Assembly (NCBI GenBank): GCA_900555955.1
Contig: USNA01000093.1
Coordinates: 1-5,128 of the forward strand
Length of the DNA stretch: 5,128 nt
Direction: 5' to 3'
Source: an uncultured Collinsella sp.
GTDB taxonomy: Bacteria; Actinomycetota; Coriobacteriia; Coriobacteriales; Coriobacteriaceae
This document shows, in pieces, positions 4,786 through 5,128 of the stretch (positions within the stretch are counted from its first letter, which is position 1; the number at the start of each line of letters is the position of its first letter). Below the pieces are notes generated by a model. The model was not told the DNA's origin. It worked only from the letters and a program-made list of their open reading frames with translations, and did not search any database. The translations under genes were made by a program, and so were the position numbers.

Positions 4786-5034
4786 TTAGAGTGAGAGGTT
4801 TCGGATCGACGTAACGCAGGAAGCCTCGTCTACGCCCGAAACGCGGAACACGATATCCTCGCCGCACTCGCCGTAGAGAGCCATGAGGCCCATAACGTCG
4901 CGACCGTCGGTATGGCGGTCGCCGATGCTGACCGACACGTCGCTACGATGCTTGGCAATGATGTCATAGAGCAGCGCAACCGGGCGGGCATGCAGTCCCA
5001 ACGGATCTTTAATCGTCTTTGTAAACTCGACCAT
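4786..5034 (-). CDS. HPr-family phosphocarrier protein with Asp at the Ser46 position
   Basis: An 82-residue HPr-like protein. HPr carries a phosphate from enzyme I (on His15) to sugar-specific EIIA domains of the phosphotransferase system in the cytoplasm. The active-site loop is intact: DPLGLHARPVALL with H15 and R17. The regulatory loop aligns DVMGLMALYG (46-55) with the classical S46-IMGVMSLG, so residue 46 is Asp, which cannot be phosphorylated by HPr kinase and may mimic the phosphorylated form. The ATG at 5034 is preceded by GGGAGGGG; an in-frame GTG 15 codons upstream would add residues with no HPr similarity and is rejected. No enzyme I or EII gene is next to it here, and a terminator isolates it from feo. 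It could be the main HPr or a specialised paralogue, so no gene symbol is given. Confidence 0.9.
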   Translation of the reverse strand: MVEFTKTIKDPLGLHARPVALLYDIIAKHRSDVSVSIGDRHTDGRDVMGLMALYGECGEDIVFRVSGVDEASCVTSIRNLSL

Positions 5035-5081
5035 GTCCCCTCCCACGACATCGCACATTCGGCCGGCAAACCCAGCCACGT

Positions 5082-5094
5082 GGTAGTTATTGTA
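5082..5094 (-). promoter_or_regulatory. Possible -10 element of the HPr-like gene
   Basis: TACAAT (5089-5094) on the minus strand matches the -10 consensus at five of six positions and would start transcription near 5082, about 48 nt before the ATG. No convincing -35 is found 16-18 bp upstream, and the sequence before it could be the 3' end of another gene, so the gene may instead be read from further upstream. CCACGTGGT at 5076-5084 lies at the predicted start. Confidence 0.25.
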
Positions 5095-5128
5095 GCGTTA
5101 GATGCTTGTCGAGGACCCCTCCGGATAC

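Noticed and set aside
5035..5079. GTG start 15 codons upstream for the HPr-like protein
   Set aside because: The extra residues do not match HPr, and the ATG at 5034 has a strong GGGAGGGG site and places the active His exactly at position 15.
5087..5128. Possible 3' end of another minus-strand gene at the right edge (ending VSGGVLDKHLTLQ or YPEGSSTSI)
   Set aside because: Two frames end in stops within 30 nt and both are too short to recognise, so neither can be chosen.

Overview
The window looks like chromosomal DNA from a fairly GC-rich, probably anaerobic Gram-positive bacterium. The FeoA-FeoA-FeoB set, the FeoB-associated Cys-rich membrane protein, the stand-alone Fe-S flavin reductase and the HPr-type protein resemble gut Coriobacteriia (Collinsella-like). 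That assignment is by general resemblance only; no marker gene or RNA gene is present. All six convincing genes lie on the minus strand, so reading order runs from high to low coordinates.

Layout in reading order. (1) 5128-4741: an 82-residue HPr-like phosphocarrier with His15 but Asp at the Ser46 position, closed by a strong rho-independent terminator. (2) 4740-4598: the control region of the iron locus, with a 15-bp perfect inverted repeat straddling a plausible extended -10 promoter. (3) 4597-1643: two small FeoA proteins, then a 123-bp gap holding a DtxR/IdeR-like dyad and a GC-rich leader hairpin, then a full-length 775-residue FeoB ferrous iron permease, then a 12-bp-stem terminator. 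(4) 1642-1468: a gap with that terminator, a short repeat-like stretch, and one more copy of the AGTTAACCA core seen upstream of feoA. (5) 1467-1267: a 66-residue FeoB-associated Cys-rich membrane protein. (6) 1266-1165: a control region with two nested inverted repeats. (7) 1164-4: an Old Yellow Enzyme-type flavin reductase carrying a four-Cys Fe-S motif. It stops where larger relatives continue into an FAD/NAD(P)H domain.

Functionally the centre is a ferrous iron uptake locus. FeoB is the membrane transporter with a cytoplasmic G domain, the FeoA proteins are small SH3-like partners, and the Cys-rich protein is a probable membrane-anchored accessory. The most interesting non-coding signal is a set of dyads placed on likely promoters at three points of the locus. 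They suggest local, probably iron- or redox-responsive control, possibly by more than one regulator. No regulator gene is present in the window. No CRISPR, tRNA, rRNA or insertion sequence was seen, and I did not find a clearly new multi-gene system.
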